From assembly GCA_934119955.1 (NCBI GenBank), contig CAKOSZ010000007.1, positions 1 to 64,000 of the forward strand: 64,000 bases of DNA, read 5' to 3'. Source of the DNA: an uncultured Bacilli bacterium. GTDB lineage: Bacteria; Bacillota_I; Bacilli_A; RF39; UBA660. A program made the translations under genes and the position numbers. Position 1 is the first letter of the stretch. Each line of letters opens with the position of its first letter. A model generated the notes under the pieces. That model saw only the letters and a list, made by a program, of their open reading frames with translations. It had not been told where the DNA came from and searched no databases. Shown one piece after another: positions 8,716-16,538 of this stretch.

Positions 8716-9174
8716 ATGAAAATAGAACTAACAAATGAGAAAATAGTAGTATATTTAAATAATTATTATTTTAATACTAGTGATAAAGATAAATTAATTC
8801 GTGAAATAAAAGATTTATTTATTAAATTAATTAAAATTTATAAATTGTCGTTTAGTGGAATATATAAAGTTAATTTATATGAAAATAAACTTTATGGAAG
8901 TATTTTAGAAATAATTAAACAAGAAGAATTATTATTTTCAAGTGATTTAATAGATATAAAAGTAAGTGTTAAAAAAAATAATGATATTTATTTAAAAACT
9001 AGTGATTACTTTGTTTTTGAAGATTATCAAAATATATATTATAAAGATAATAATTATTATTTAAATATTTTAGATACTTCTAATTATTTAAAATTAATAG
9101 AATTTTGTAAAATAGTTTACAATATAGAAAAAAGTGATTTAAAACCACTTGCTAAAATGAAAAATATTTGCTAA
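8716..9174 (+). CDS. Small protein of unknown function downstream of murC
   Basis: The 152-residue product is soluble, rich in Lys, Tyr, Ile and Asn, and has no signal peptide or motif I know. It starts 29 nt after murC with a GGTGG-type ribosome binding site and so probably shares its transcript. The pattern of alternating hydrophobic and polar residues suggests an alpha/beta fold. It may be a lineage-specific protein. Confidence 0.65.
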   Translation: MKIELTNEKIVVYLNNYYFNTSDKDKLIREIKDLFIKLIKIYKLSFSGIYKVNLYENKLYGSILEIIKQEELLFSSDLIDIKVSVKKNNDIYLKTSDYFVFEDYQNIYYKDNNYYLNILDTSNYLKLIEFCKIVYNIEKSDLKPLAKMKNIC

Positions 9175-9203
9175 AATTAAAGGGTAAAAAGGATAGAAAG
9201 AAA

Positions 9204-9238
9204 GGATAGGATGAAACTATTTCATATACTATCTTTTT
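9204..9238. terminator. Probable terminator between convergent genes
   Basis: ATGAAA and TTTCAT form an inner stem. GGATAG and CTATCT form an outer stem beyond a small internal loop, followed by a T-run on the plus strand. It lies between the gene ending at 9174 and the leftward gene ending at 9222. Confidence 0.5.
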
Positions 9239-9983
9239 TTAAATATTCATATATTATTCTTGTAACTAAGTATTTTTGTTCAAGATATGAGAAATGATAA
9301 CAATTATTTAATTTAATTAAAGTAGAATTCTTAATTAATTTATTAATTAAAATACCATCATTTAAAGGAGTTATGTTATCTAATGTTCCCCAAAGTATTA
9401 AAGTTTCTTGTTTGATACTTTTATAATTATTTTTTAAATCAACTTTTATGATATTTTGAAAAGTTTTTTTTATATTTGGATTTAAATCTTTATAGTCGTT
9501 TGAAGCGAATAAATTAAAGAGAAAATCCAGGTATTTCTTTTTTAGAGATTTTGGGAGTAAATATTTTAGTAATTTTAACGTTTTATATAGTCTGGTTTTT
9601 AAAATAATTTTTAAGTTTATTCTTTTAATACCAGCAACACTTATTAATAATAATTTTTTAACCTTTATTTCTTTAACGAGTAAACTTGTTATTCTTCCTC
9701 CAAAGGAATGAGCAATTATAATTGGGTTTTTAATTTTTAATTTTTTTATAAATTTAATTATTAATTCTTTGTAGTCATATATAGTTAAATCTTTATCAGG
9801 AAACTTTGAATTACCAAAACCAGGATAATCCATTATATAGATAGTAAAATAATCTTTTAAATAATTAATTAGGTAGTAAAATGTTTTTCTATTATCTCCC
9901 CAACCAGGTAGAATAATTATTTCTTGTTTTTTGTTTCCATGTTTTTCATAGTAAAGATTGATGTCATTTAGTTTTATATACAT
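9222..9983 (-). CDS. Alpha/beta hydrolase
   Basis: The 253-residue protein has the alpha/beta hydrolase fold. It has the oxyanion-loop motif ILPGWGDN (residues about 24-31), the nucleophile elbow AHSFGG with Ser93, Asp202 in WGTLDNITP, and His230 in NCYHFSYLEQ. All three residues of a Ser-Asp-His triad are therefore present. There is no signal peptide, so it acts in the cytoplasm. Similarity in layout to MhpC/YcdJ-type hydrolases does not give a substrate; an esterase or lipase-like role is likely. It is transcribed alone, against its neighbours. Confidence 0.85.
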   Translation of the reverse strand: MYIKLNDINLYYEKHGNKKQEIIILPGWGDNRKTFYYLINYLKDYFTIYIMDYPGFGNSKFPDKDLTIYDYKELIIKFIKKLKIKNPIIIAHSFGGRITSLLVKEIKVKKLLLISVAGIKRINLKIILKTRLYKTLKLLKYLLPKSLKKKYLDFLFNLFASNDYKDLNPNIKKTFQNIIKVDLKNNYKSIKQETLILWGTLDNITPLNDGILINKLIKNSTLIKLNNCYHFSYLEQKYLVTRIIYEYLKKDSI

Positions 9984-10104
9984 ATTTTCACCAATATAGT
10001 ATATGCTTTTAAAAATTATTTGAAAATATATATTAATTATTGTTTAAGTGTAGTGTATGTGGTATATTATAATAAGTAATAATATACAATAAGGAGTATA
10101 GAGG

Positions 10105-10620
10105 TTGAGTATGAAGGATACAAGAAAAGATAAATTTTATAAATTAGTTTTAATATTTTTAGTAGGATCATTAGCAGGGTTTTTATATGAAGAAATATTT
10201 TATTTAATAACTGATCATAAATTGTATTATCAAGGATTTTTATATGGACCATATTTACCTATTTATGGGTGGGGTTCTTTGTTATTACTTAGTTTAAAGA
10301 AATTTAAGAAAAATCCTGTTTTAGTATTTTTATTTGCTATTTTAATAACTGGTGTTTTAGAGTATTTTAGTGGTTATTTTATGTTTAAGATATTTAATAA
10401 AAGATGGTGGGATTATACAGGGTTATTTTTAAATATAGATGGATATGTGTGTTTAAGATCGGTTTTAACTTTTTCAGTAGGGGCGATTATTTTAATATAT
10501 TGGTTAGAACCAATTATATCTAATTTTTGCATTAAAAATAAATTTAGTAAAAAGGTGGCAATTTCTTTTTTAGTAATTTATTTAATTGATAATATATTAA
10601 CTTTTACTTTACGTTATTGA
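10105..10620 (+). CDS. CmpB-family putative ABC transporter permease
   Basis: The 171-residue membrane protein has hallmark stretches of the ABC_trans_CmpB family: GFLYEEIFYLI near the start, then GFLYGPYLPIYGWGSLLL, and RWWDYTGLFLNIDGYVCL in the C-terminal half. About four or five helices are predicted. Family members are annotated as putative ABC permeases, but no ATPase partner lies nearby and the true role is unproven. Two starts are possible: TTG at 10105 (AAGGAG 8 nt upstream) or ATG at 10111 (GAGG 6 nt upstream). The difference is two residues. Confidence 0.75.
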   Translation: MSMKDTRKDKFYKLVLIFLVGSLAGFLYEEIFYLITDHKLYYQGFLYGPYLPIYGWGSLLLLSLKKFKKNPVLVFLFAILITGVLEYFSGYFMFKIFNKRWWDYTGLFLNIDGYVCLRSVLTFSVGAIILIYWLEPIISNFCIKNKFSKKVAISFLVIYLIDNILTFTLRY

Positions 10621-10667
10621 CAACTTAATAAAAAAAATATAAGATAAATTAACCAGAGAGGTATTAT

Positions 10668-11471
10668 ATGGATAATGATGAAATAATTAAAAGTATAACT
10701 AAAAAGTATAAAAAAGAAATATGGTCAAGATTTAATAAAGCAATTAAAGAGTTTTCTTTAATAGATGAAAATGATAAGATAATGGTTTGTATTAGTGGGG
10801 GAAAAGACTCAATGTTACTTGCTAAATGTTTAGAGGAGTTAAAACGTCATAGTTATTATAAGTTTAATTTAGAATATGTTGTAATGAATCCAGGATATAA
10901 AAAAGAAAATCTTGACTTATTAAAGAAAAATTTAAAAAAATTAAACATTAATGCTCATATATTTGATAGTGATATATTTTCAGTTTGTGATAAAGTATCT
11001 AAGGATAATCCGTGTTATTTATGTGCTAGGATGAGAAGGGGATTTTTATATAGCAAGGCCAAAGAACTTGGTTGTAATAAAATAGCCTTAGGTCATCATT
11101 TTGATGATGTTATTGAAACAATTTTATTAAATGTTTTATATGCTGGGGAATATAAGGCAATGATGCCAAAACTTAAATCTACTAATTTTGAAGGATTAGA
11201 ACTTATACGACCATTTTATTATGTTCACGAAAGTGATATTAAGTCTTGGGTAAATTATATAGGATTACATTTTTTAAATTGTGCTTGTTCAGTTACTGAT
11301 GGAAGTGTTAGCAGTAAAAGAAAAGAAGTTAAGGAATTAATAAGTAATTTGAAGAAAAATAATAAAAATGTTGATATTAATATATTAAGAAGTAGTTATA
11401 ATGTTAATTTAGATGCGGTTGTTGGCTTCAAAGAAAATGGTAAAACTGGTAGTTTTTTAGATAAATATTAG
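10668..11471 (+). CDS. tRNA 2-thiocytidine synthetase TtcA-like PP-loop protein
   Basis: The 267-residue protein has the ATP pyrophosphatase P-loop ISGGKDSMLLAK near residues 42-53 and a CxxC pair in NPCYLCARMRRG. In TtcA proteins that pair, with a later Cys, binds an iron-sulfur cluster used to thiolate C32 of some tRNAs. A further Cys pair (LNCACS) lies near residue 203, the expected position. The segment GHHFDDVIETILLN is also family-typical. The similarity to TilS is limited to the PP-loop, so TtcA/TtuA-type is the better fit. It may depend on the Suf machinery, of which sufB is encoded at 17959. Confidence 0.82.
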   Translation: MDNDEIIKSITKKYKKEIWSRFNKAIKEFSLIDENDKIMVCISGGKDSMLLAKCLEELKRHSYYKFNLEYVVMNPGYKKENLDLLKKNLKKLNINAHIFDSDIFSVCDKVSKDNPCYLCARMRRGFLYSKAKELGCNKIALGHHFDDVIETILLNVLYAGEYKAMMPKLKSTNFEGLELIRPFYYVHESDIKSWVNYIGLHFLNCACSVTDGSVSSKRKEVKELISNLKKNNKNVDINILRSSYNVNLDAVVGFKENGKTGSFLDKY

Positions 11472-11510
11472 AAAAAATCTGTAAAAATTTAAAAAAATGA
11501 TGTTTTTTTC

Positions 11511-11539
11511 TTGATTAGTTTTCTATTTTTTGGTAGAAT
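11511..11539 (+). promoter_or_regulatory. Promoter of the S1-domain gene
   Basis: TTGATT at 11511-11516 and TAGAAT at 11534-11539 are separated by 17 bp, just upstream of the gene at 11566. Confidence 0.6.
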
Positions 11540-11565
11540 AAATTTGATTTAGTTGTGAGGTAACT

Positions 11566-11913
11566 ATGAGTAAATATTATAAGAATGAGATTGTTGAGGG
11601 TTGTGTAACAGGAATTGAAAAGTATGGAATTTTTGTAACTCTTGATGAATATTATAGTGGCCTTATTCATATATCTGAAATATCTGATAGTTTTGTTCGA
11701 GATATTAATAAATATGTTAATATTGGAGAAACTATTAAGGTTAGGGTTTTAGATACTGATGATGATTCTTTTCATGTTAAGTTAAGTATTAAGAATATTG
11801 ATTATAGAATTATTAATAAACGTGATGCTATAAAAGAGACTGAAAAGGGTTTTACAACTTTAAATCGTGAACTACAAAAATGGATAGGTTTAAAAGAAAG
11901 TAAAAAAAACTAA
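11566..11913 (+). CDS. S1 RNA-binding domain protein (YugI/CvfD, general stress protein 13 family)
   Basis: The 115-residue protein is almost wholly one S1 domain (residues about 5-73). It has the family-typical strands IVEGCVTGIEKYGIFVTL, GLIHISEIS and VRVLDTD, followed by a basic helical tail. Size and layout match YugI/GSP13, a ribosome-associated protein that in streptococci (CvfD) affects translation and virulence. It stands immediately before the tRNA operon but is separated from it by the tRNA promoter. Confidence 0.82.
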   Translation: MSKYYKNEIVEGCVTGIEKYGIFVTLDEYYSGLIHISEISDSFVRDINKYVNIGETIKVRVLDTDDDSFHVKLSIKNIDYRIINKRDAIKETEKGFTTLNRELQKWIGLKESKKN

Positions 11914-11931
11914 AAAATTTGTAAATATTTA

Positions 11932-11960
11932 TTGACAATAAACTAATTAAATGTTATAGT
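11932..11960 (+). promoter_or_regulatory. Strong promoter of the 12-gene tRNA operon
   Basis: A consensus TTGACA (11932-11937) and TATAGT (11955-11960) are separated by exactly 17 bp. The first tRNA begins about 20 nt downstream. This is the best promoter match in the region, as expected for a stable-RNA operon. Confidence 0.85.
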
Positions 11961-11979
11961 TAATAACGTTGCCGGTAAT

Positions 11980-12056
11980 GGGCGATTAGCTCAGTTGGTT
12001 AGAGCACCTGCCTTACAAGCAGGGGGTCATAGGTTCGAGTCCTATATCGCCCACCA
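11980..12056 (+). tRNA. tRNA-Val (anticodon TAC)
   Basis: A 77-nt cloverleaf with acceptor GGGCGAT/ATCGCCC, anticodon loop CTTACAA and encoded CCA. It is the first gene of the tRNA operon. Confidence 0.95.
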
Positions 12057-12064
12057 TTATTAAT

Positions 12065-12140
12065 GCCGAAATAGCTCAATTGGTAGAGCAATTGATTTGT
12101 AATCAATAGGTTACGGGTTCGATTCCTGTTTTCGGCACCA
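12065..12140 (+). tRNA. tRNA-Thr (anticodon TGT)
   Basis: A complete cloverleaf with acceptor GCCGAAA/TTTCGGC, anticodon TGT and encoded CCA. Confidence 0.95.
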
Positions 12141-12144
12141 TGAT

Positions 12145-12228
12145 GGAGAGATAGCGAAGTGGCTAAACGCGACAGACTGTAAATCTGTTCCTTCGGGTTC
12201 GATGGTTCGAATCCATCTCTCTCCACCA
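12145..12228 (+). tRNA. tRNA-Tyr (anticodon GTA)
   Basis: An 84-nt type II tRNA with acceptor GGAGAGA/TCTCTCC, anticodon GTA in a loop CTGTAAA, a long variable arm and encoded CCA. Confidence 0.95.
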
Positions 12229-12234
12229 CGTTAT

Positions 12235-12309
12235 TGCCTCGTAGCCAAGTGGTAAGGCACGAGACTTTGACTCTCGCATGCGCTAGTTCGAATCTAGCCG
12301 AGGCAACCA
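12235..12309 (+). tRNA. tRNA-Gln (anticodon TTG)
   Basis: A complete cloverleaf with acceptor TGCCTCG/CGAGGCA, anticodon TTG and encoded CCA. Confidence 0.95.
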
Positions 12310-12321
12310 TTTTTGTATTAT

Positions 12322-12397
12322 GTCCCGTTAGCTCAGTAGGTAGAGCATTTGACTTTTAATCAAAGGGTCGTGAGTTCGAATCTCGCACGGGACACCA
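12322..12397 (+). tRNA. tRNA-Lys (anticodon TTT)
   Basis: A complete cloverleaf with acceptor GTCCCGT/ACGGGAC, anticodon TTT and encoded CCA. Confidence 0.95.
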
Positions 12398-12441
12398 TTT
12401 ATTTGTGCCTGAGTGGCGGAATAGGTAGACGCACAGGACTT

Positions 12442-12799
12442 AGAGCCAAAAAGGCTTTGAGCACTAGTGTTGGAAACACGCTAAGTGAATTTGCTCAAAT
12501 TCGGGGAAACCTTCCAGATAACGCTGATGGCAATCCCGAGCCAAGATTTACGGAGGTAGTTGTTGGATTTTTCAAGTTGTATTAGCATTATACGTTTAAG
12601 TAAGTGTTTTATTGTTAAGATAGTCATTTGAAAAATTTGTTGCTATTATGTCCAAATTGTCATGCTATGACTGTTGGATATAAAAATCGTAAATAAGGTG
12701 TAGAGACTTAATGGGCAATACCTAAGGATTTATAATCTATGGTAAAGAGAAAGTCCGGACTACAAACACTTTTGTGGTAGTGAAAACTATGGTAGTAAG
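12442..12799 (+). other. Group I self-splicing intron in tRNA-Leu(UAA)
   Basis: The 358-nt insert has the group I signatures. The 5' splice site lies in a P1 helix: CTT of the exon plus AGAGCC pairs with GGCTTTGAG. This puts the exon-terminal U opposite G as the required U-G wobble. A core segment GATAACGCTGATGGCAATCC with GAGCCAAG follows (P4-P6 region). A second core segment near 12698-12763, with AGAGACTT and later AAAGTCC, can form P7. The last intron base is G (12799), the conserved omega-G. The core resembles the tRNA-Leu introns of cyanobacteria more than those in protein genes. A remnant of a coding region sits inside it (12619-12696). Confidence 0.92.
12619..12696 (+). pseudogene. 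Remnant of an HNH homing endonuclease inside the group I intron
   Basis: A 25-codon frame ending at TAA (12694-12696) reads DSHLKNLLLLCPNCHAMT and then VGYKNRK. The L-x-L-L-C-P-N-C-H-A-x-T core is the C-terminal zinc-ligand and catalytic part of HNH endonucleases. The upstream part, with the H-x-N/H-D residues, is missing, and an in-frame stop lies at 12616-12618. So the intron once carried a homing endonuclease gene that has been deleted down to its tail. No start codon or ribosome binding site is usable. Confidence 0.7.
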
Positions 12800-12862
12800 A
12801 AAATCCTGCGAGCATCAAAACTCGTGTCGGTTCAAGTCCGACCTTAGGCACCATTTTTTATT

Positions 12863-12955
12863 GGAGGAATACCCAAGTCCGGTTGAAGGGATCGGTCTTG
12901 AAAACCGAGAGGTCGTGCAAGCGGCGCAGGGGTTCGAATCCCTTTTCCTCCGCCA
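12863..12955 (+). tRNA. tRNA-Ser (anticodon TGA)
   Basis: A 93-nt type II tRNA with acceptor GGAGGAA/TTCCTCC, anticodon TGA, long variable arm and encoded CCA. Confidence 0.95.
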
Positions 12956-12972
12956 ATATATATTTTATTTAT

Positions 12973-13049
<77 letters not shown>

Positions 13050-13053
13050 ATTT

Positions 13054-13129
13054 GGTCTCGTAGTGCAGTGGTTACCACGTCTGCCTGTCACGCAGAAGAT
13101 CGCGGGTTCAATCCCCGTCGAGACCGCCA
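13054..13129 (+). tRNA. tRNA-Asp (anticodon GTC)
   Basis: A complete cloverleaf with acceptor GGTCTCG/CGAGACC, anticodon GTC and encoded CCA. Confidence 0.95.
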
Positions 13130-13137
13130 TTTTTTTT

Positions 13138-13213
13138 GGCTCTGTAGCTCAGTCGGTAGAGCAAGGGACTGAAAATCCCTGTGTCGGTGGTTCGATTCCA
13201 CTCGGAGCCACCA
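13138..13213 (+). tRNA. tRNA-Phe (anticodon GAA)
   Basis: A 76-nt cloverleaf with acceptor GGCTCTG/CGGAGCC, anticodon GAA and encoded CCA. Confidence 0.95.
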
Positions 13214-13229
13214 TTTATTTTTAGTTTTT

Positions 13230-13306
13230 GCGCTCATAGCTCAATTGGATAGAGCGTTTGGCTACGGACCAAAAGGTTATGGGTTCGACTCCTATTGGGC
13301 GCACCA
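13230..13306 (+). tRNA. tRNA-Arg (anticodon ACG)
   Basis: A 77-nt cloverleaf with anticodon stem TTTGG/CCAAA, anticodon ACG (A34 expected to be edited to inosine) and encoded CCA. Confidence 0.95.
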
Positions 13307-13317
13307 TTTTATAAGTT

Positions 13318-13394
13318 CGGGAAGTGGCTCAATTTGGTAGAGCACTTGGTTTGGGACCAAGGGGTTGCAGGTTCAAATCCTGTCTTCCCGACCA
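13318..13394 (+). tRNA. tRNA-Pro (anticodon TGG)
   Basis: A 77-nt cloverleaf with acceptor CGGGAAG/CTTCCCG, anticodon TGG and encoded CCA. It is the last gene of the tRNA operon. Confidence 0.95.
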
Positions 13395-13407
13395 TTTTAT
13401 GTTAGAT

Positions 13408-13429
13408 ACAGTCAAATGACTGTTTTTTT
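13408..13429 (+). terminator. Terminator of the tRNA operon
   Basis: ACAGTC and GACTGT form a 6-bp stem with a 4-nt loop, followed by a run of seven T. Confidence 0.88.
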
Positions 13430-13481
13430 ATTTTCTTTTGTTAGAAATTTTTGTATAATATCTTTGTTAGGAAGTGATTAA

Positions 13482-14816
13482 ATGATAAATGAGGCTTTTG
13501 AATTATGCCCACTTGATGGTCGTTACAAAGATATTAAAGAATTAGTATCACCTTACTTTGCTGAATATACATATTTTCAAAAAAGGGTATTTGTTGAAAT
13601 ACAATGGTTATTATATTTAATTAAAACAGATGTTGTTAATTATAAAGGTGATGTTTTTAAAATTGAAGAAATATCATCTAAATATGATCTTAATTCTTAT
13701 CTTGAAATAAAAAAATATGAAAATATTACTAAGCACGATGTAAAAGCAGTTGAATACTTTATTGATCAAAAATTAAAGGAAAGTAATTTGACTGAACTTA
13801 TTTCTTATGTTCATTTTACTTTAACAAGTGAAGATATTAATAATGTCTCTTATGCTTTAATGATAAAACAATTTTTAAATGAGGTATATTATCCCAAAAT
13901 AGAAAAACTTTTGAATTATTTAACTATTTTATCTAAGAAATATAAAAATACAGTTGTTCTTGCTCATACTCATGGTCAACCAGCAACTCCAACTACTTTT
14001 GGAAAAGAATTCAAAGTATATATTTATAGAATAAAAAACGAACTTCAAAAACTAAAAAAAGTAAAAATAATGGCTAAATTTAATGGAGCAACTGGAAATT
14101 ATAGTGCAATAAAAGTAGCCTTACCAGAAATAGATGTCATATCTTTTTCTAAAAACTTTATTGAATCTTTAAATCTTGCTTTTAATCCTTTAACAACTCA
14201 AATAGAAAATCATGATTATATAGTAACAATTTTAGATATTGTAAGACATATAAATAATATTATTCTAGATATGGATATTGATATGTGGTTATATATTAGT
14301 AAATCATATTTTAAACTAGAAGTAGTTAAAAATGAAGTAGGTAGTAGTACTATGCCACATAAGGTAAATCCTATTAATTTTGAAAATAGTGAATCAAATT
14401 TAGAAGTTTCAAATGGTTTATTAGTAACTTTGTCCAATAAATTACCGCGTTCAAGAATGCAAAGAGATTTGTCAGATTCTTCAACAATGCGTAATTTAGG
14501 AATATCATTTGGATATTCACTTCAAGGAATAAAAGAAACTTTAAAAGGTTTAAAGAAAGTGACTATCAATAAAGAACAAATTAAATTAGAACTTGCTGAT
14601 GAATGGGAACTATTAGCCGAACCAATTCAAACAATTCTAAGAAAATACAAAATTCAAGATGCCTATAATAAACTAAAAGAACTAACTCGTGGTAAAAAAG
14701 TAACTAAAAAAATAATAGAAGATTTTATTAATAGTTTAGAAATTGCTGATTGTGATAAAAAAATATTACTAGATTTAACTCCTAGTAATTATATAGGTCT
14801 TGCCAATAAATTATAA
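13482..14816 (+). CDS. purB: Adenylosuccinate lyase
   Basis: The 444-residue protein belongs to the fumarase/aspartase superfamily. It cleaves adenylosuccinate to AMP, and SAICAR to AICAR, releasing fumarate. The superfamily signature VGSSTMPHKVNPINFE holds the catalytic Ser loop (near residues 286-301). The conserved THGQPATPTTFGKE segment lies near residue 168 and SEDINNVSYAL near residue 115. The NFENSESN tail after the signature and the N-terminal PLDGRY match the E. coli-type PurB subfamily more than the B. subtilis type. It is monocistronic; other purine genes are not in the window. Confidence 0.93.
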   Translation: MINEAFELCPLDGRYKDIKELVSPYFAEYTYFQKRVFVEIQWLLYLIKTDVVNYKGDVFKIEEISSKYDLNSYLEIKKYENITKHDVKAVEYFIDQKLKESNLTELISYVHFTLTSEDINNVSYALMIKQFLNEVYYPKIEKLLNYLTILSKKYKNTVVLAHTHGQPATPTTFGKEFKVYIYRIKNELQKLKKVKIMAKFNGATGNYSAIKVALPEIDVISFSKNFIESLNLAFNPLTTQIENHDYIVTILDIVRHINNIILDMDIDMWLYISKSYFKLEVVKNEVGSSTMPHKVNPINFENSESNLEVSNGLLVTLSNKLPRSRMQRDLSDSSTMRNLGISFGYSLQGIKETLKGLKKVTINKEQIKLELADEWELLAEPIQTILRKYKIQDAYNKLKELTRGKKVTKKIIEDFINSLEIADCDKKILLDLTPSNYIGLANKL

Positions 14817-14863
14817 TTTTATTAAATAAAAAACTAAGTAAGATAAGAAAAATTTTACTTAGT

Positions 14864-15325
14864 TTAATTATATATATAATTTTTATTTTTAGTGCGTCCA
14901 CATAACTTGTCAACAGATAAATTAAATTTTACTGCAAGTGAATAAATGAATACTGTTAGTACTAAGGTTTTACCATTTTCATAAGCACTTACAGTTGATT
15001 GAGAAGTATTAAACATTTCAGCAAGTTCTTTTTGAGTTATCTTGTTTTTTCTTCTTATAATTTGAACATTTTTTCCAATTACTTTTTTATTCATTTCCTT
15101 AGAATAACGATAATTAAAATAAAAATTATTATCAGTTAAATTTAGAAGATAATCCATAGTAACCTTGAAATGCTTGCAATAATTATTTAAATGGTTAAGC
15201 GGAATAATTTCTTCCATTGTTTCCCATCTAGCATAGGTTGATTTAGACACTCCTAAAATTTTAGCAACTTGTCTTTGAGAAAGCTCTCTTTTTTCTCTAA
15301 TTATTGCTAATCTTGAAAAATCCAT
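14864..15325 (-). CDS. Transcriptional regulator with two XRE-type HTH domains
   Basis: The 153-residue protein contains two Cro/CI-type helix-turn-helix domains in tandem. The first spans residues about 7-62 (LSQRQVAKILGVSKSTYARWE). The second spans about 86-141 (ITQKELAEMFNTSQSTVSAYE). There is no sensor domain, so it may act as a pseudo-dimer or bind two half-sites. It is divergent from the small gene at 15425, whose promoter region it may control. The target is unknown. Confidence 0.82.
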   Translation of the reverse strand: MDFSRLAIIREKRELSQRQVAKILGVSKSTYARWETMEEIIPLNHLNNYCKHFKVTMDYLLNLTDNNFYFNYRYSKEMNKKVIGKNVQIIRRKNKITQKELAEMFNTSQSTVSAYENGKTLVLTVFIYSLAVKFNLSVDKLCGRTKNKNYIYN

Positions 15326-15397
15326 ATTTTACCACCAATATAATTTTCTCATTATATTGTAAAATTGTTCAGTTTTGCCCCTAAAATACGATTTTTG

Positions 15398-15406
15398 TGA
15401 TATAAT
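15398..15406 (+). promoter_or_regulatory. Extended -10 promoter for the 82-residue protein gene
   Basis: TGA followed by TATAAT (15401-15406) is an extended -10 element 19 nt before the ATG at 15425. No good -35 box is visible, which is tolerated by extended -10 promoters. Confidence 0.5.
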
Positions 15407-15424
15407 TTTTTAGGTGTTATTGAT

Positions 15425-15673
15425 ATGGAAAATAAAAAATTAAACTATAATCTAGAAAATGATTTTTTAGAAATAAAAAGAAATACAGAATATTTCATTA
15501 ATTACTTGATAAAAGAATTATATTATTATCAACAAGTTTATCATGCTATGATTAAAACTGCACCATGTAGTTTATTTAAGAAAAAATATAAAAAATGGGA
15601 AGATAATTTAAATGATTTAAAAATAAAAATAACAAAAACTGAAAAAATAATTAATAATATCATTGATTGTTAA
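15425..15673 (+). CDS. Small helical protein of unknown function
   Basis: The 82-residue product is rich in Lys, Asn, Tyr and Ile. It looks like two long amphipathic helices, with YFINYLIKELYYYQQVYHAM and the region from KKYKKWEDNL onwards. It has no motif I recognise and no signal peptide. The ATG follows GGTG by 9 nt and an extended -10 promoter lies just upstream. It is likely co-transcribed with mscS, which starts 39 nt later. Confidence 0.55.
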   Translation: MENKKLNYNLENDFLEIKRNTEYFINYLIKELYYYQQVYHAMIKTAPCSLFKKKYKKWEDNLNDLKIKITKTEKIINNIIDC

Positions 15674-15712
15674 ATTTTATTTGTGATAAAATTAAAGTAT
15701 AGGAGGATTACT

Positions 15713-16516
15713 ATGGATAAAATATTAGATAAAATAGTAGAAGGTGGAATTGACTTATTAATTAGACTAGTTCTTGCTTGCTTAATTATTTTTATAGGTT
15801 TTAAATTAATAAAGATTTTAATTAATCGTTTAAGGAAAGGAAAATTATTTTTAAAGATTGAAAAAAGTTCCCAGACATTTCTTGCAAGTTGTTTGAATAT
15901 TGGCTTAAAAATAATAGTTTTCATAATAGCAATAACTATTTTAGGAATACCTACAACAACAATTATTACTATATTAGGTTCTTTTGGTCTTGCACTTGGT
16001 CTTGCTTTACAAGGTGGACTTAGTAATATTGCAGGTGGTTTAATGATTATGATTTTTAAACCATTTAAAGTAGGAGATTTTATAGATACACATGCTGATA
16101 TAGGTACTGTTAAAGAAATTAATATTTTTAATACAGTTCTAGTAACACCAGATAATAAAGTTATTGTTTTACCAAATGGAACTTTATCAAATTCAACAAT
16201 TGTTAATTACAGTTCTATGAAAGAAAGAAGATTAGATTTAAAAATAGCAACTTCTTATAATGATGATACTAAGAAAGTTAAAAAAACATTAGAAGAAGTT
16301 ATTCTTAAAAATAATAAGGTTATAAAAGATAAAGGAATTTTGATTGCCTTAGATGAATGTGGAGATGATTCTTTAAATTATATTATTCAGTTATGGGTAA
16401 AAGCAAGTGATTATTTATCTACTAAATATGAACTGTTAGAAAATATTAAAAATAAATTTGATGAAGAGGGAATAAGCATTCCATATAAACAATTAGATGT
16501 ACATCTAATTAAATAA
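15713..16516 (+). CDS. mscS: Small-conductance mechanosensitive channel (MscS family)
   Basis: The 267-residue membrane channel opens under membrane tension to release solutes on hypo-osmotic shock. TM3, the pore helix, carries the Gly/Ala-packing pattern GSFGLALGLALQGGLSNIAG near residues 86-105. The conserved beta-domain segment FKPFKVGDFI and the cytoplasmic alpha/beta cage follow. Length equals that of the minimal MscS (about 286 in E. coli). The start at 15713 is chosen over the upstream in-frame start at 15683, because AGGAGG lies 6 nt before it. Confidence 0.92.
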   Translation: MDKILDKIVEGGIDLLIRLVLACLIIFIGFKLIKILINRLRKGKLFLKIEKSSQTFLASCLNIGLKIIVFIIAITILGIPTTTIITILGSFGLALGLALQGGLSNIAGGLMIMIFKPFKVGDFIDTHADIGTVKEINIFNTVLVTPDNKVIVLPNGTLSNSTIVNYSSMKERRLDLKIATSYNDDTKKVKKTLEEVILKNNKVIKDKGILIALDECGDDSLNYIIQLWVKASDYLSTKYELLENIKNKFDEEGISIPYKQLDVHLIK

Positions 16517-16538
16517 TTAAAATTTGTTTAATATATGA

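Larger units (their letters stand above)
12407..12853 (+). tRNA. tRNA-Leu (anticodon TAA), interrupted by a group I intron
   Basis: The 5' exon (12407-12441, 35 nt) ends in the anticodon loop after T34. The 3' exon (12800-12853, 54 nt) resumes with the rest of the anticodon loop. Joined, they form an 89-nt type II tRNA with acceptor GCCTGAG/CTTAGGC, anticodon stem CAGGA/TCCTG, loop CTTAAAA (anticodon TAA), a long variable arm, T-arm GTCGG/CCGAC and encoded CCA. Insertion between anticodon positions 34 and 35 is the same site used by the classic tRNA-Leu(UAA) intron of cyanobacteria and plastids. Protein frames that seem to run across this locus are artefacts of the RNA. Confidence 0.93.

Noticed and set aside
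11999..12310. A 103-codon minus-strand frame across the tRNA genes
   Set aside because: It is the antisense of tRNA-Val, -Thr, -Tyr and -Gln; the peptide with RYRTRTYDPLLVRQ is a well-known artefact of tRNA clusters.
12349..12585. A 78-codon plus-strand frame over tRNA-Lys and the start of tRNA-Leu
   Set aside because: It runs through tRNA-Lys, the tRNA-Leu 5' exon and the group I intron core; no ribosome binding site and no protein family.
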